A DNA stretch of 64,000 nt from an uncultured Bacilli bacterium (lineage in GTDB: Bacteria; Bacillota_I; Bacilli_A; RFN20; CAG-826): NCBI GenBank assembly GCA_944369075.1, contig CALVXK010000005.1, forward strand, positions 47,855-111,854, read 5' to 3'. The notes under the pieces were generated by a model that did not search any database, was not told the origin of the DNA, and worked only from the letters and a program-made list of their open reading frames with translations. Numbering within the stretch: the stretch's first letter is position 1; every line of letters begins with the position of its first letter. This document shows positions 34,701 through 43,328 of this stretch, piece by piece. Both the position numbers and the translations under genes were made by a program.

Positions 34701-35498
34701 TTATTTATTTTCTATTATCTTACCTTCATTATTTAAATATTTCTTTAACTTATATCTATATATTAAATTTAAAATAATTAACAACATAAAAGATAAAACA
34801 TAAATAATATTTTGGTTATATTCATAGTTTTTAAAGATAACGAGTGTAAATATGTTATCTTTAAAAACTATTAAGATTAATCCAATAATAATACCAATAA
34901 TAAAAGATAATATAATTGTTAAATAATATAAAAATGTATTTAAATTAGATTTATTTTTATTAATAAAATATAAGGATAAATTAGTAGTAGCCATTTTAAT
35001 ATTATTAGTCATCATAGTAGGAACATAGTTTATTGATTTAAAACTAATAAAAGTAAAAATAAGTATTACTCCAAATAATGTATTTAATGTTATTCGAATA
35101 AATTTACATATATTTAAGTTATTATCTATATTATTAGATGTATTAGAAGGAATAAAAATAAGAATAAATGAAAGAATAAGTAAAATAAATAAGGAAATAG
35201 TTACATAATTCTTATTATTTTTAAGTAATTTATTTTTGATAATAATTAGGATAAATATAAAAATAATAAATAATATTAAAGAATATAAAGGATAAATAAA
35301 ATTAAATGAATAAGGTAATAAATTAACAATAACATTAATTAAGTTACCTGTTTCCATAAAAGTAAACATATTATCTATTTTTAAAGAATATATTTCGATT
35401 AATCCACTAACAAAAGTTAATAAAATAAAGAATAAGATATATATCTTATTAGGGAATATACTTTTAGACTCATTATTCGAAATAGTATCACTTTCCAT
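34701..35498 (-). CDS. Membrane protein, YoaK/DUF1275-like
   Basis: This 265-residue protein has about six transmembrane helices. Two landmarks of the DUF1275 (YoaK) family are visible: a TM1 segment FVSGLIEIYSL followed by METGNL, and a VPTMMTNNIKMATTN segment near residues 166-180 (family form: PTxMTGNLxxA). Function of this family is unknown. It ends close to a HAD phosphatase gene on the same strand (5 bp apart). Confidence 0.65.
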   Translation of the reverse strand: MESDTISNNESKSIFPNKIYILFFILLTFVSGLIEIYSLKIDNMFTFMETGNLINVIVNLLPYSFNFIYPLYSLILFIIFIFILIIIKNKLLKNNKNYVTISLFILLILSFILIFIPSNTSNNIDNNLNICKFIRITLNTLFGVILIFTFISFKSINYVPTMMTNNIKMATTNLSLYFINKNKSNLNTFLYYLTIILSFIIGIIIGLILIVFKDNIFTLVIFKNYEYNQNIIYVLSFMLLIILNLIYRYKLKKYLNNEGKIIENK

Positions 35499-35503
35499 AT
35501 TAT

Positions 35504-36169
35504 TTACTTATTTTCTAATATTAATTTATTTACTACTTCTTTTAATTCGTTTAAAGAAGTAATTACATTAGGATTAAGCTTTTTAATTTCTTCTTCTTGA
35601 TTTTTGTTATAGTAAGTAACGCTATAAAGTTTTACTTTAGCTTCTAAACATGACTTAATATCATTTTTAGAATCTCCAAAATAAACTATCTCATCATTAC
35701 TTAAGTTATTATCTTCTTCTAATTTTTTAAATGAATCAGGCTTATTTACCCCTAAAACACTTCCAAAATAATAAGAATCAATATATTTTCTAATCTTAAA
35801 TTGATCTAAAGATAAATTTAATGTCTTTTCACTTCTTCCAGTTAAAACAATAAGTTTAAAGTTATTTTTCTTAATATTATCAAATATTTCATAAAATATT
35901 GGATCAATATCTTTATCATATTTCTCATGATTAATCTTATATAATTTAAGATATTCATCAAATACTAGTTTAGCTTTCTTTTCATCTTTATTTAATATAT
36001 TTAAAATAACTCCTTCTTCACTAGGTCCATAATTATTAATAACTTCTTCAACAGTTAAATCTTTATTTAAAATATTTTTAAATGCTTCCATCATCGTTCT
36101 AACGATAAATTCATCAGTATATGAAAGCGTTCCATCAAAATCAAAAACAAATGCTTTAAGTTTTTTCAT
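35504..36169 (-). CDS. HAD-superfamily hydrolase (phosphoglycolate phosphatase-like)
   Basis: This 221-residue protein carries HAD motif I DFDGTLSYTDE (Asp10 nucleophile), motif II Thr in VLTGRSEKT, motif III Lys (GVNKPDSF) and motif IV GDSKND. A C1 helical cap lies between motifs I and II. It is similar to phosphoglycolate or beta-phosphoglucomutase-like phosphatases; the substrate cannot be predicted. Confidence 0.85.
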   Translation of the reverse strand: MKKLKAFVFDFDGTLSYTDEFIVRTMMEAFKNILNKDLTVEEVINNYGPSEEGVILNILNKDEKKAKLVFDEYLKLYKINHEKYDKDIDPIFYEIFDNIKKNNFKLIVLTGRSEKTLNLSLDQFKIRKYIDSYYFGSVLGVNKPDSFKKLEEDNNLSNDEIVYFGDSKNDIKSCLEAKVKLYSVTYYNKNQEEEIKKLNPNVITSLNELKEVVNKLILENK

Positions 36170-36289
36170 ATGTTCTAAATTTTAAAACTTTTAAAAATTA
36201 TTTTAAATATAGAAAAACTAAATCGAATACTATTTAGGTTAGTTAAAGTCTATTTTAATAAAGATTTTCGATAGTTATGCAAATTTTTA

Positions 36290-36318
36290 TTGATTTAGAT
36301 ATCAAATAAGTGTATATT
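36290..36318 (+). promoter_or_regulatory. Promoter of the infC-rpmI-rplT operon
   Basis: TTGATT (36290-36295) and TATATT (36313-36318) are separated by an optimal 17 bp. Confidence 0.85.
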
Positions 36319-36324
36319 CTTGAC

Positions 36325-36445
36325 GTAGGTAGAAAGAAGAGGTCCGCTCTCACCAGATTTATCTTAATAAATTGGTTAAGGCTACTAAAAATGCTTTGTT
36401 TTAAGAAATTTTTAGACGGACACTTCTTTATGTCCGTTTTTTATT
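36325..36445 (+). promoter_or_regulatory. L20-type leader with attenuator terminator
   Basis: The roughly 120-nt untranslated leader ends in an intrinsic terminator: a 7-bp stem (36416-36422 with 36431-36437) followed by a run of six T's, placed 30 bp before the IF3 start. In Bacillus-type bacteria this leader lets ribosomal protein L20 repress its own operon by favouring termination. The antiterminator pairing was not worked out by eye. Confidence 0.75.
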
Positions 36446-36466
36446 CGTTTAAGGAGGAAAAGTTTT

Positions 36467-37030
36467 ATCGCTTTAAATAATGGCCAAAAAGATGGCAAGA
36501 GTCGCTTTACTAATAAAAATGGCGATTTAGTTAATGAATTTATTCGTTTCAATGAAGTATTAGTCATTGGACCAAATGGAGAATCCCTTGGAAAAATGTC
36601 TAAATACAATGCTTTAAAAAAAGCTGAAGAATATAGTTTAGATTTGCTTTGCGTTGCTCCAAATGCAAAACCACCAGTTTGCAAAATTGTAAATTATGGA
36701 AAATACCGCTATGAAGCTCAAAAGAAAGCAAAAGAAGCAAAAAAGAACCAAAAAATCATTGAGGTCAAAGAGATACAACTCACTCCTCAAATCGGAGAGC
36801 ACGACTTACTTACTAAAGTAAAAGCTGCAATTAAATTCCTACAAGAAGGAAATAAAATCAAAGTTGGTGTTCGTTTTAAAGGGAGACAACTCGCTCATGT
36901 CGAGGTTGGCGAAGCTGTCATGAACAAATTTATCGAACTTACTAAAGATTATGCAGTAATCGACAAAGCACCAAATCTTGATAGAAAATGGTTAACATGC
37001 CTACTTAGTGCAAAGCCAACTAAAAAATAG
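36467..37030 (+). CDS. infC: Translation initiation factor IF-3 with ATC start codon
   Basis: The reading frame and typical IF-3 N-terminus (ALNNGQKDGKSRF, then NEVLVIGPNGE) begin at ATC 36467, 9 nt after AGGAGG (36452-36457). No ATG, GTG or TTG precedes it in frame; the first ATG (36596) would cut off most of the N-terminal domain. The product is 187 residues, close to the family norm of 170-185. Rare start codons (AUU, AUC, AUA) are an established autoregulatory feature of infC, since IF-3 itself rejects non-AUG starts. It binds the 30S subunit and proofreads initiation. Confidence 0.93.
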   Translation: MALNNGQKDGKSRFTNKNGDLVNEFIRFNEVLVIGPNGESLGKMSKYNALKKAEEYSLDLLCVAPNAKPPVCKIVNYGKYRYEAQKKAKEAKKNQKIIEVKEIQLTPQIGEHDLLTKVKAAIKFLQEGNKIKVGVRFKGRQLAHVEVGEAVMNKFIELTKDYAVIDKAPNLDRKWLTCLLSAKPTKK

Positions 37031-37050
37031 TAGAAAGAGAGGAAACATTT

Positions 37051-37245
37051 ATGCCAAAAATGAAAAGTAAAAAAGCATTAACAAAAAGAATTCATGTTAC
37101 TGCTTCTGGAAAAATCATGAGACATCACGCTTATGTATCTCACCTTGCTCCACATAAGACACATAAACAAAAAAGACACTTAAGAAAAGCAACAGAGATG
37201 AATAAGACTGATTACAAGAGATTAAAATATCTTATTCAAGAATAG
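37051..37245 (+). CDS. rpmI: 50S ribosomal protein L35
   Basis: This is a 64-residue basic protein with the classical L35 N-terminus MPKMKSKKALTKRI and a strongly basic middle. It lies between infC and rplT as in most bacteria. Confidence 0.97.
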   Translation: MPKMKSKKALTKRIHVTASGKIMRHHAYVSHLAPHKTHKQKRHLRKATEMNKTDYKRLKYLIQE

Positions 37246-37266
37246 TTCAAGAAAGGAGTTAATAAC

Positions 37267-37617
37267 ATGAGAGTAAAAGGTGGAATTGTTACACATAAAA
37301 GAAGAAAAAAGATAATTAAACAAGCTAAAGGTTACTTTGGTAGTAAGCATATTTTATTCAAAACTGCTAAAGAACAAGTAATGAAGTCAAAAAGATATGC
37401 TTATATTTCAAGAAAAGATAGAAAATCTGACTTCAGAAAATTATGGATCAAAAGAATTAATGCTGCTTGCAGAATCAATGAAATTTCATACTCAAAATTC
37501 ATGCACGGCTTAAAAGTTGCAAAAATTGACTTAAACAGAAAAATGCTTTCTGAAATCGCAATTCATGATGAAAAAGGTTTTGCTGAACTAGTCAAAATTG
37601 CAAAAGAAGCAAAATAA
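37267..37617 (+). CDS. rplT: 50S ribosomal protein L20
   Basis: This 116-residue assembly protein of the large subunit is very basic in its N-terminal half ([20 protein letters not shown]). It probably represses its own operon through the leader at 36325-36445. Followed by a terminator at 37646-37674. Confidence 0.97.
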   Translation: MRVKGGIVTHKRRKKIIKQAKGYFGSKHILFKTAKEQVMKSKRYAYISRKDRKSDFRKLWIKRINAACRINEISYSKFMHGLKVAKIDLNRKMLSEIAIHDEKGFAELVKIAKEAK

Positions 37618-37645
37618 TAAATTAAACTAATTTACATCCAATAAA

Positions 37646-37674
37646 AAGCGTGTTATAACTTAACATGCTTTTTT
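37646..37674 (+). terminator. Terminator after rplT
   Basis: A 10-bp stem (37646-37655 with 37661-37670, one G-U) is followed by T's. Confidence 0.8.
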
Positions 37675-37692
37675 AATTTGTTTGGAGGAATT

Positions 37693-38181
37693 ATGTTAAG
37701 CGAGAATTTACAAAGTGCATTTAATAACCAAATAAATGCCGAAATCTATAGTTCGTATCTATATTATTCAATCGCAAATTTCTATGAAGAAAAAGGTTTA
37801 CATGGATTTGCTAGTTGGTTTAAAGCTCAAGCTAAAGAAGAATTAGATCACGCAGATAAGTTTTCTACCTATCTCCATGATCAAAATGCAAAAGTTATCT
37901 TAAAAGATATACCTAAGCCAAAAGCCGAATTCGCTGATTTTAAAGAACCTTTAACACTTCAACTTGCCCATGAAAAGAAAGTCACTTCTGCTATTTTTAA
38001 TCTTTATTCTGCTGCTAAAGAAGAAAAAGATTATTTCACTGAATCTTTTATTAAAATTTTCATTGATGAACAATTTGAAGAAGAAAAGACAGCTCAAGAT
38101 TTACTTACTAGATATGAAATATTCTGCTTAAATTCCAAAGATATTTACGAATTTAGCGAAAAACTTGGCGAAAGAAAATAA
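37693..38181 (+). CDS. ftn: Ferritin
   Basis: This is a 162-residue ferritin (start ATG 37693, with GGAGG just upstream; an upstream in-frame TTG at 37678 overlaps the ribosome-binding site and is rejected). Ferroxidase-centre ligands are in place: Glu16 (NAEIY), Glu49 and His52 (EELDHA), Glu93 (AHEKK) and Gln126 (DEQFE). The protein oxidises Fe(II) and stores iron in a 24-mer shell. It has its own terminator region on both sides and is apparently monocistronic. Confidence 0.93.
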   Translation: MLSENLQSAFNNQINAEIYSSYLYYSIANFYEEKGLHGFASWFKAQAKEELDHADKFSTYLHDQNAKVILKDIPKPKAEFADFKEPLTLQLAHEKKVTSAIFNLYSAAKEEKDYFTESFIKIFIDEQFEEEKTAQDLLTRYEIFCLNSKDIYEFSEKLGERK

Positions 38182-38198
38182 TTTAATTACTTACTTTT

Positions 38199-38236
38199 AA
38201 AAAGACTTTCTCTAAACTTAGGGAAAGTCTTTTTTT
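38199..38236. terminator. Bidirectional terminator between ftn and thiI
   Basis: A 10-bp stem (38201-38210 with 38223-38232) has T's to the right and A's to the left, serving both convergent genes. Confidence 0.82.
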
Positions 38237-38238
38237 GT

Positions 38239-39405
38239 TTATTCAGCTTTTATTATTTTTATTTCAGTATTTTCAATCGCTTCATTTAAAAGAGTTTCGT
38301 AATCAAATCTTTCTTCGATTTTTAAGCAATCTTCAATTTTCGGAGCAGTTTTAGGTTTTTTAATAGGAAATATAGTGCAGCAATCTTCATAAGGCCTAAT
38401 CGAAATATCATAAGTATTAATATCTTTTGAAATCTTAATAATATCAACCTTATCAAAAGTTGAAAGAGGACGAATAATAGGGTAATTTGTAACCGCATTA
38501 ATTGCGTAAAGAGATTCAATAGTTTGAGAAGCAACTTGTCCTAAACTTTCCCCATTACAAATTGAATAAATATGTACTTTTCTTGCAAGCTTTTCAGCTA
38601 AACGATACATCATTCTTCTCATAATTGTAACTTCATAACCTTGGAAAGAATGGTTATATATTTCTTCTTGAATTTTTGTAAAAGGAACAATATAAAGATG
38701 GATTTTGTTTTGAAAAGTTGTTAATTCCTTTAAAATATCTTGAAGTTTTAAAATAACTGCACTTGAAGTATATGGTGGGGACGCAAAATGAATACAAGAA
38801 ATTTCAATTCCTCTTTTCATCATTAAATAAGCTGCTACTGGCGAATCAATTCCGCCTGAAAGCATCATTAAACTTCTTCCTATCGCACCTTTAGGATATC
38901 CTCCTAAACCTTTGATTGTTTGAGTAAAAAGATAAATTCCATCATCTCTAATCTCGACATTAAACATAATATCAGGATTATGAACATCAACTTTTAAAGA
39001 TGTATTTTTTAAAATATGACCTGCTAAAATGCGGTTTATTTCATCGGAATTATAAGGAAAAGACTTATCAATTCTTCTTGTTTTCATCTTAAAAGTTTGT
39101 CCATCCTCTTTTTTTATTTGCTCTAAAACAAAATCTTTTAATTCATCTAAATCGGTAATATCTGTTTTTAAAGCAAGTGAAAAAGAATACATTCCAGGAA
39201 CTTCTTTTAAAATATCGATAATTTCTTGGTTTTCTTCTTTTAAATTTAAATAAATATGATCATGCCTTTTAACTAATTCAAAATCATCTTCAAATTTCTT
39301 TAAATGCGATAAAATTGAACCAGCAAGTTTATTAATAAAATCTTTTTTGTTTTTTCCTTTAGTAGACATTTCACCAAAGCGAACAATAATTGTATTATAA
39401 TCCAT
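38239..39405 (-). CDS. thiI: tRNA 4-thiouridine synthase ThiI
   Basis: This 388-residue protein has an N-terminal ferredoxin-like and THUMP RNA-binding region (1-165) followed by a PP-loop ATPase (LSGGIDSPVA near 183-192). It adenylates U8 of tRNAs for thiolation. It lacks the C-terminal rhodanese domain of the E. coli enzyme, so sulfur must be supplied directly by the adjacent desulfurase (2 bp upstream), as known for Bacillus NifZ-ThiI. Confidence 0.93.
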   Translation of the reverse strand: MDYNTIIVRFGEMSTKGKNKKDFINKLAGSILSHLKKFEDDFELVKRHDHIYLNLKEENQEIIDILKEVPGMYSFSLALKTDITDLDELKDFVLEQIKKEDGQTFKMKTRRIDKSFPYNSDEINRILAGHILKNTSLKVDVHNPDIMFNVEIRDDGIYLFTQTIKGLGGYPKGAIGRSLMMLSGGIDSPVAAYLMMKRGIEISCIHFASPPYTSSAVILKLQDILKELTTFQNKIHLYIVPFTKIQEEIYNHSFQGYEVTIMRRMMYRLAEKLARKVHIYSICNGESLGQVASQTIESLYAINAVTNYPIIRPLSTFDKVDIIKISKDINTYDISIRPYEDCCTIFPIKKPKTAPKIEDCLKIEERFDYETLLNEAIENTEIKIIKAE

Positions 39406-39407
39406 GT

Positions 39408-40541
39408 TTATTCATCCTTTATTTTAGTTAAGATTTCTTTTAATTCTTTAATAAATGTTTCTGCTTCTTCAAGAGTGTTATATTTTGAAAAAGAAAGTCT
39501 AATTGAATTTCTTGCATTGTTTTCATTGCGATTAAACTCATAAATTACATAAGACGATTCGTTTATTTTTGATTCACAAGAAGACTTAGTAGAAACATAA
39601 ATTTCTTTATTTGACAATGCTTCACTTACAACGCTTGCTTTTTTATGAAGTAATGAGAAATTTAAGATATAAGGTGAAGAATTTTTACCTAGATTAACTT
39701 TAATTCCGTCAATTTTTGAAAGTTCATTAGCTAAATAATCGTGAATTTTTAAAACTATTTCATAACTTTTTTTCTTTTCTAGTTTAGCAAGCTTAATTGC
39801 ATTAGCTAAAGAAGCAATTAAAGGATAAGGTAGCGTTCCACTTCTAAGATTATTTTGTTGTTCTCCTCCAATAATTTGAGGTTTCAAATTAATCTTTTTC
39901 TGTTTAATTAAAGCACCTATTCCTTTAATTCCATAAACTTTATAACCAGAAATTGACATTAAATCAAATAGTTTATAGTTAAAATCTATTTTTCCTAAAA
40001 CTTGAGCTAAATCACTATGAAATACAATTTTTGGAAAATCTTTAATAATTTCTTTAACTTTGCTTAAATTTAATATAGTTCCAGTTTCGTTATTTACTCC
40101 CATTAATGAAACTAAAATTGTATTTTTATCAACTACTTCTTTTAATGTTTTTAAATCAACATTACCATCAATATCAACATCTAAATAAGTAACTTTATAA
40201 CCTTCTTTTTCAAGTTCTTTAAAAATATTTAATACACTTGGGTGTTCTACTTTCGAAGTAATTAAATGATTCCCTCTATTTTTGTTAGCCTCAACATAAC
40301 CTTTAATAGCTAAGTTATTAGATTCTGTTGTTCCACTAGTAAAAATAACATCATAAAGTGAATAACTTAAAGAAAGAGATTCTAGAATCTCTTTCTTAAT
40401 CTTTTCAATCTTATTAGATAGTTCTAGTCCTAAATAATGAGAAGAAGATGGATTTGCATAATATTTCTTATTATCTAATATAAATTCATCTAAAACTCTA
40501 TCATCTACTCTAGTACTTCCGGCATTATCAAAATAAATCAT
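39408..40541 (-). CDS. Cysteine desulfurase (NifS/IscS-like, ThiI partner)
   Basis: This 377-residue class V PLP enzyme releases sulfur from cysteine. The cofactor Lys lies in SISGYKVYGIKG (near 199-210) and the catalytic Cys in KSSCESK (near 325). Position next to thiI and downstream of ezrA matches Bacillus nifZ, a desulfurase dedicated to tRNA thiolation. An Fe-S cluster role cannot be excluded. Confidence 0.9.
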   Translation of the reverse strand: MIYFDNAGSTRVDDRVLDEFILDNKKYYANPSSSHYLGLELSNKIEKIKKEILESLSLSYSLYDVIFTSGTTESNNLAIKGYVEANKNRGNHLITSKVEHPSVLNIFKELEKEGYKVTYLDVDIDGNVDLKTLKEVVDKNTILVSLMGVNNETGTILNLSKVKEIIKDFPKIVFHSDLAQVLGKIDFNYKLFDLMSISGYKVYGIKGIGALIKQKKINLKPQIIGGEQQNNLRSGTLPYPLIASLANAIKLAKLEKKKSYEIVLKIHDYLANELSKIDGIKVNLGKNSSPYILNFSLLHKKASVVSEALSNKEIYVSTKSSCESKINESSYVIYEFNRNENNARNSIRLSFSKYNTLEEAETFIKELKEILTKIKDE

Positions 40542-40543
40542 TA

Positions 40544-42301
40544 TTATCTATCAACCTTATCTTTATCAGAGATTCTATGAATAATAGTTTCTGTCATCTC
40601 ATAAGAAGATTTATATTCACCAGCAAAGAATAATGATTCAGCTTGCATCAATAGATTATGAACATCAGTAAATTTCATTCTATCTCTGTTTATTAAAGTA
40701 ACATTATCAATGCATAAATTGTAGTAAGAAGATAAGTTATCAATATCAGTTAAAAGTTCAATAGTTACCATATCTAGTTGTTTAGTTAAATCACTAACTC
40801 TAATAACATCAATAGGTAAAGTTGTAATAACTTCATGTAAAGCGTCGATAATATTATATGAACGAGTAATTCCTTCTTGGAACTTATTAGTTAAATAATC
40901 ATTATTAAAACCTCTAATGATATATTCAGCTCTTTTAAGTTGTAAATATCTAGTATTGATCATTTCATGACCATTATCGACTGTTTTCTTTAAAGAATCT
41001 AAATAAGTATGATATTCTTCATAGTGAGATTTTAAGTCGTTAATACCATTTGATAAATCATTAATCTTAGTTAATAAATCAGTATAATATGTAGCTTCAG
41101 CTCCATGAACATAGAAATCAACTCTTCTTTTAAATTTAGATAAAGTGTCTAAATCTGTTCCAAGTTGTCTAAGTCTAATTTGATTAGATTCATCAATAAC
41201 ATAATATTTTTCATAAGATGGAATGGAGTTATTTAATTTAATGATATTTTTTTCTAATTCTGTATAAGAATTAATTGTATCTTGATAAATATCATTAAAT
41301 TCATTTCTAGCTTTTTCTTCAGCATCCATTTGTTCATCAAGTCTATTTAATATTTCATGAAGTTCTTTAATTCTAGTATCTGCATCTTTAATATTAAGTG
41401 AATTAAAATTCTCTCTAAGTTCAATTAAAACATTCTTAATTTGTTGTATCTCATCATCTATTTTTAAATGTCCTAAAGGTAGCTTAGTAAGTTCTAAAGC
41501 ATGATATTTATCTAAAATATTTCCCATTTCTTTAGGAACATTTCCATTAACTTCTTCTAAATATGTTGGTAAAACTTCTAATACATTTTTAATTTCAGTT
41601 AAAATCTTAGCTAAACTTGGAAGCATAGCTTTAGCTTCGTCATAATCAGCAGTTTCAACTAAATCTTCGAATTTATTAAATTTTTTATCGATATTTTTAA
41701 AGACAATTTCAAACTTTTCTTGTACAGGATCAAGTCTATCAATAACGCTTTCATATAGAGTTTTAACTTCTCTATACTTATCTTTAAGCATTAAAGAATC
41801 TCTTCTACAATCTTCTTCAGGTCTAATAATTACTTCTAAATCTTGGTCAAGAGCTAAGACTTCTTTTTTATATTCATTAAAATGACCGATACCTTCTTTA
41901 TAGGTTTTTTTGAAAGCTTTAACATTTTTATCTTCAAGGTTAACACTTAAAGCATTTAAAAATTCTTCAATTTCTTTATCAAATTCATTAGAAAGTTCCA
42001 AAAATCTATCTAAATATTGATTATAGACATCAGCATAAAGAAGGTTAGTTCTTGAAATAGCATCAAGTTTACCAATATAAGTAAAATCTTGTTTTGTTAA
42101 TAAATTGTTTAAATATTGATAATCTTTAGTTAAATTAGCTAAAGTTTTCTTAATTTTTTGTCTAGAAAAAACAAATTTATTTAAAAGTAGAATTATTATA
42201 ATAAGTAAAATAATTCCAACAGTTCCTCCAATAATTGTATATAGAATTTCAGGTGGTAATCCTAAAATAGTTTCATTCTCAGCTAGCAAGTTTATTTTCA
42301 T
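40544..42301 (-). CDS. ezrA: Septation ring formation regulator EzrA
   Basis: This 585-residue protein has one N-terminal transmembrane helix (about 19-45) and a cytoplasmic region made almost entirely of helices and coiled-coil/spectrin-like repeats. EzrA anchors to the membrane, binds FtsZ and prevents extra Z rings at the poles. The length (about 560-585) and gene order ezrA-nifZ-thiI match Bacillus. Only 2 bp separate it from the desulfurase gene. Its presence implies FtsZ-based division. Confidence 0.85.
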   Translation of the reverse strand: MKINLLAENETILGLPPEILYTIIGGTVGIILLIIIILLLNKFVFSRQKIKKTLANLTKDYQYLNNLLTKQDFTYIGKLDAISRTNLLYADVYNQYLDRFLELSNEFDKEIEEFLNALSVNLEDKNVKAFKKTYKEGIGHFNEYKKEVLALDQDLEVIIRPEEDCRRDSLMLKDKYREVKTLYESVIDRLDPVQEKFEIVFKNIDKKFNKFEDLVETADYDEAKAMLPSLAKILTEIKNVLEVLPTYLEEVNGNVPKEMGNILDKYHALELTKLPLGHLKIDDEIQQIKNVLIELRENFNSLNIKDADTRIKELHEILNRLDEQMDAEEKARNEFNDIYQDTINSYTELEKNIIKLNNSIPSYEKYYVIDESNQIRLRQLGTDLDTLSKFKRRVDFYVHGAEATYYTDLLTKINDLSNGINDLKSHYEEYHTYLDSLKKTVDNGHEMINTRYLQLKRAEYIIRGFNNDYLTNKFQEGITRSYNIIDALHEVITTLPIDVIRVSDLTKQLDMVTIELLTDIDNLSSYYNLCIDNVTLINRDRMKFTDVHNLLMQAESLFFAGEYKSSYEMTETIIHRISDKDKVDR

Positions 42302-42429
42302 ATATTAACCTCAAAAAATATTTTAAACTAAAACATAGTTATTTTAAATAAAATAATATTCTAATTTTGTTAAGATTTATCTTTAGATAAAATCTCATTA
42401 ATTTAGCTTCTTTACATCAAAAATTTTAC

Positions 42430-42458
42430 TTGTCAATTATAACAAAATAATGTATATT
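42430..42458 (+). promoter_or_regulatory. rpsD promoter
   Basis: TTGTCA (42430-42435) and TATATT (42453-42458) are separated by 17 bp, about 190 bp upstream of rpsD. Confidence 0.82.
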
Positions 42459-42489
42459 TTTTAAGCATGTAAATGCAGCATATAAATAT

Positions 42490-42600
42490 GTTTTTGTCCG
42501 ATGACTCAATAAAAGTATTCTACTATAAAAGATACTTTTTAGAAAGTAAGACTACGCTACAAGTTCGAAATCCTAAATTGAATCATCCGAAAAACAGAAT
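42490..42600 (+). promoter_or_regulatory. Structured rpsD leader, probable S4 autoregulatory RNA
   Basis: A long-range stem pairs 42500-42509 with 42578-42587 (one mismatch), enclosing a hairpin at about 42511-42540. It is an untranslated leader between promoter and rpsD. In Bacillus, S4 represses its own mRNA by binding a leader pseudoknot; an equivalent is likely but not proven. Confidence 0.6.
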
Positions 42601-42646
42601 TTGTATCTCGTTTTATGTAAATTAATAACTAAAAGGAGAAAACTAC

Positions 42647-43249
42647 ATGAGAAATTTTGACTCAACATGGAAAAGATCAAGAAGACTTAACTTCTCTTTA
42701 AGCGAAACAGGAAACGAATTAAAGAAAAGAGCATATGCACCAGGTCAACATGGTCAAGAAAAGAAAAAACTTTCTGAATACGGAAGACAATTAATTGAAA
42801 AACAAAAATTAAGAGACCTTTATGGCGTAAACGAAAAACAATTCGTTAGATTATTCAGAATCGCTAGCGCTTCAAACGAAATTACTGGTTCAGCATTCAT
42901 GGTCTTACTTGAATCAAGACTTGATAACATCGTTTATAGATTAGGCTTTGCGACAACAAGAAAACAAGCTAGACAACTTGTTAACCATGGCCATATCTTA
43001 GTAAACGGTAAAAAAATCGATATCCCATCTTATATCTTAAAAGTTGGTGATAAAATCGCTTTAAGAGAAAAGAGCAAAGACTTAGCTATTGTTAAAGCAG
43101 CTTTAGAATCAATCACAACTACTCCAGCTTATGTCAAAGTTGACAAAGAAAAGAAAGAGGGAAGTTTTGAAAGATTACCAGAAAGAAGCGAACTCTCTCA
43201 AGAAATTAACGAATCATTAATCGTTGAATACTACAACAAGAGATTATAG
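42647..43249 (+). CDS. rpsD: 30S ribosomal protein S4
   Basis: This 200-residue primary 16S rRNA-binding protein has the S4 domain with [21 protein letters not shown] (about 103-123). The N-terminus lacks the Cys cluster of zinc-binding S4 variants, so it is the zinc-independent form. AAAGGAG precedes the ATG. The gene stands alone, as in Bacillus. Confidence 0.97.
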   Translation: MRNFDSTWKRSRRLNFSLSETGNELKKRAYAPGQHGQEKKKLSEYGRQLIEKQKLRDLYGVNEKQFVRLFRIASASNEITGSAFMVLLESRLDNIVYRLGFATTRKQARQLVNHGHILVNGKKIDIPSYILKVGDKIALREKSKDLAIVKAALESITTTPAYVKVDKEKKEGSFERLPERSELSQEINESLIVEYYNKRL

Positions 43250-43277
43250 TTCTAAGATAAGAGTAAATGTAGCAATT

Positions 43278-43306
43278 AAGAGGAAGTTGTACTTCCTCTT
43301 TTTCTT
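43278..43306 (+). terminator. Terminator after rpsD
   Basis: A perfect 10-bp stem (43278-43287 with 43291-43300) with a 3-nt loop is followed by T's. Confidence 0.85.
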
Positions 43307-43328
43307 TTAATTTTATAAAATCTTATCT

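Noticed and set aside
36412..36684. A 90-codon minus-strand frame over the infC leader and 5' region
   Set aside because: It is antisense to infC and to the leader terminator.
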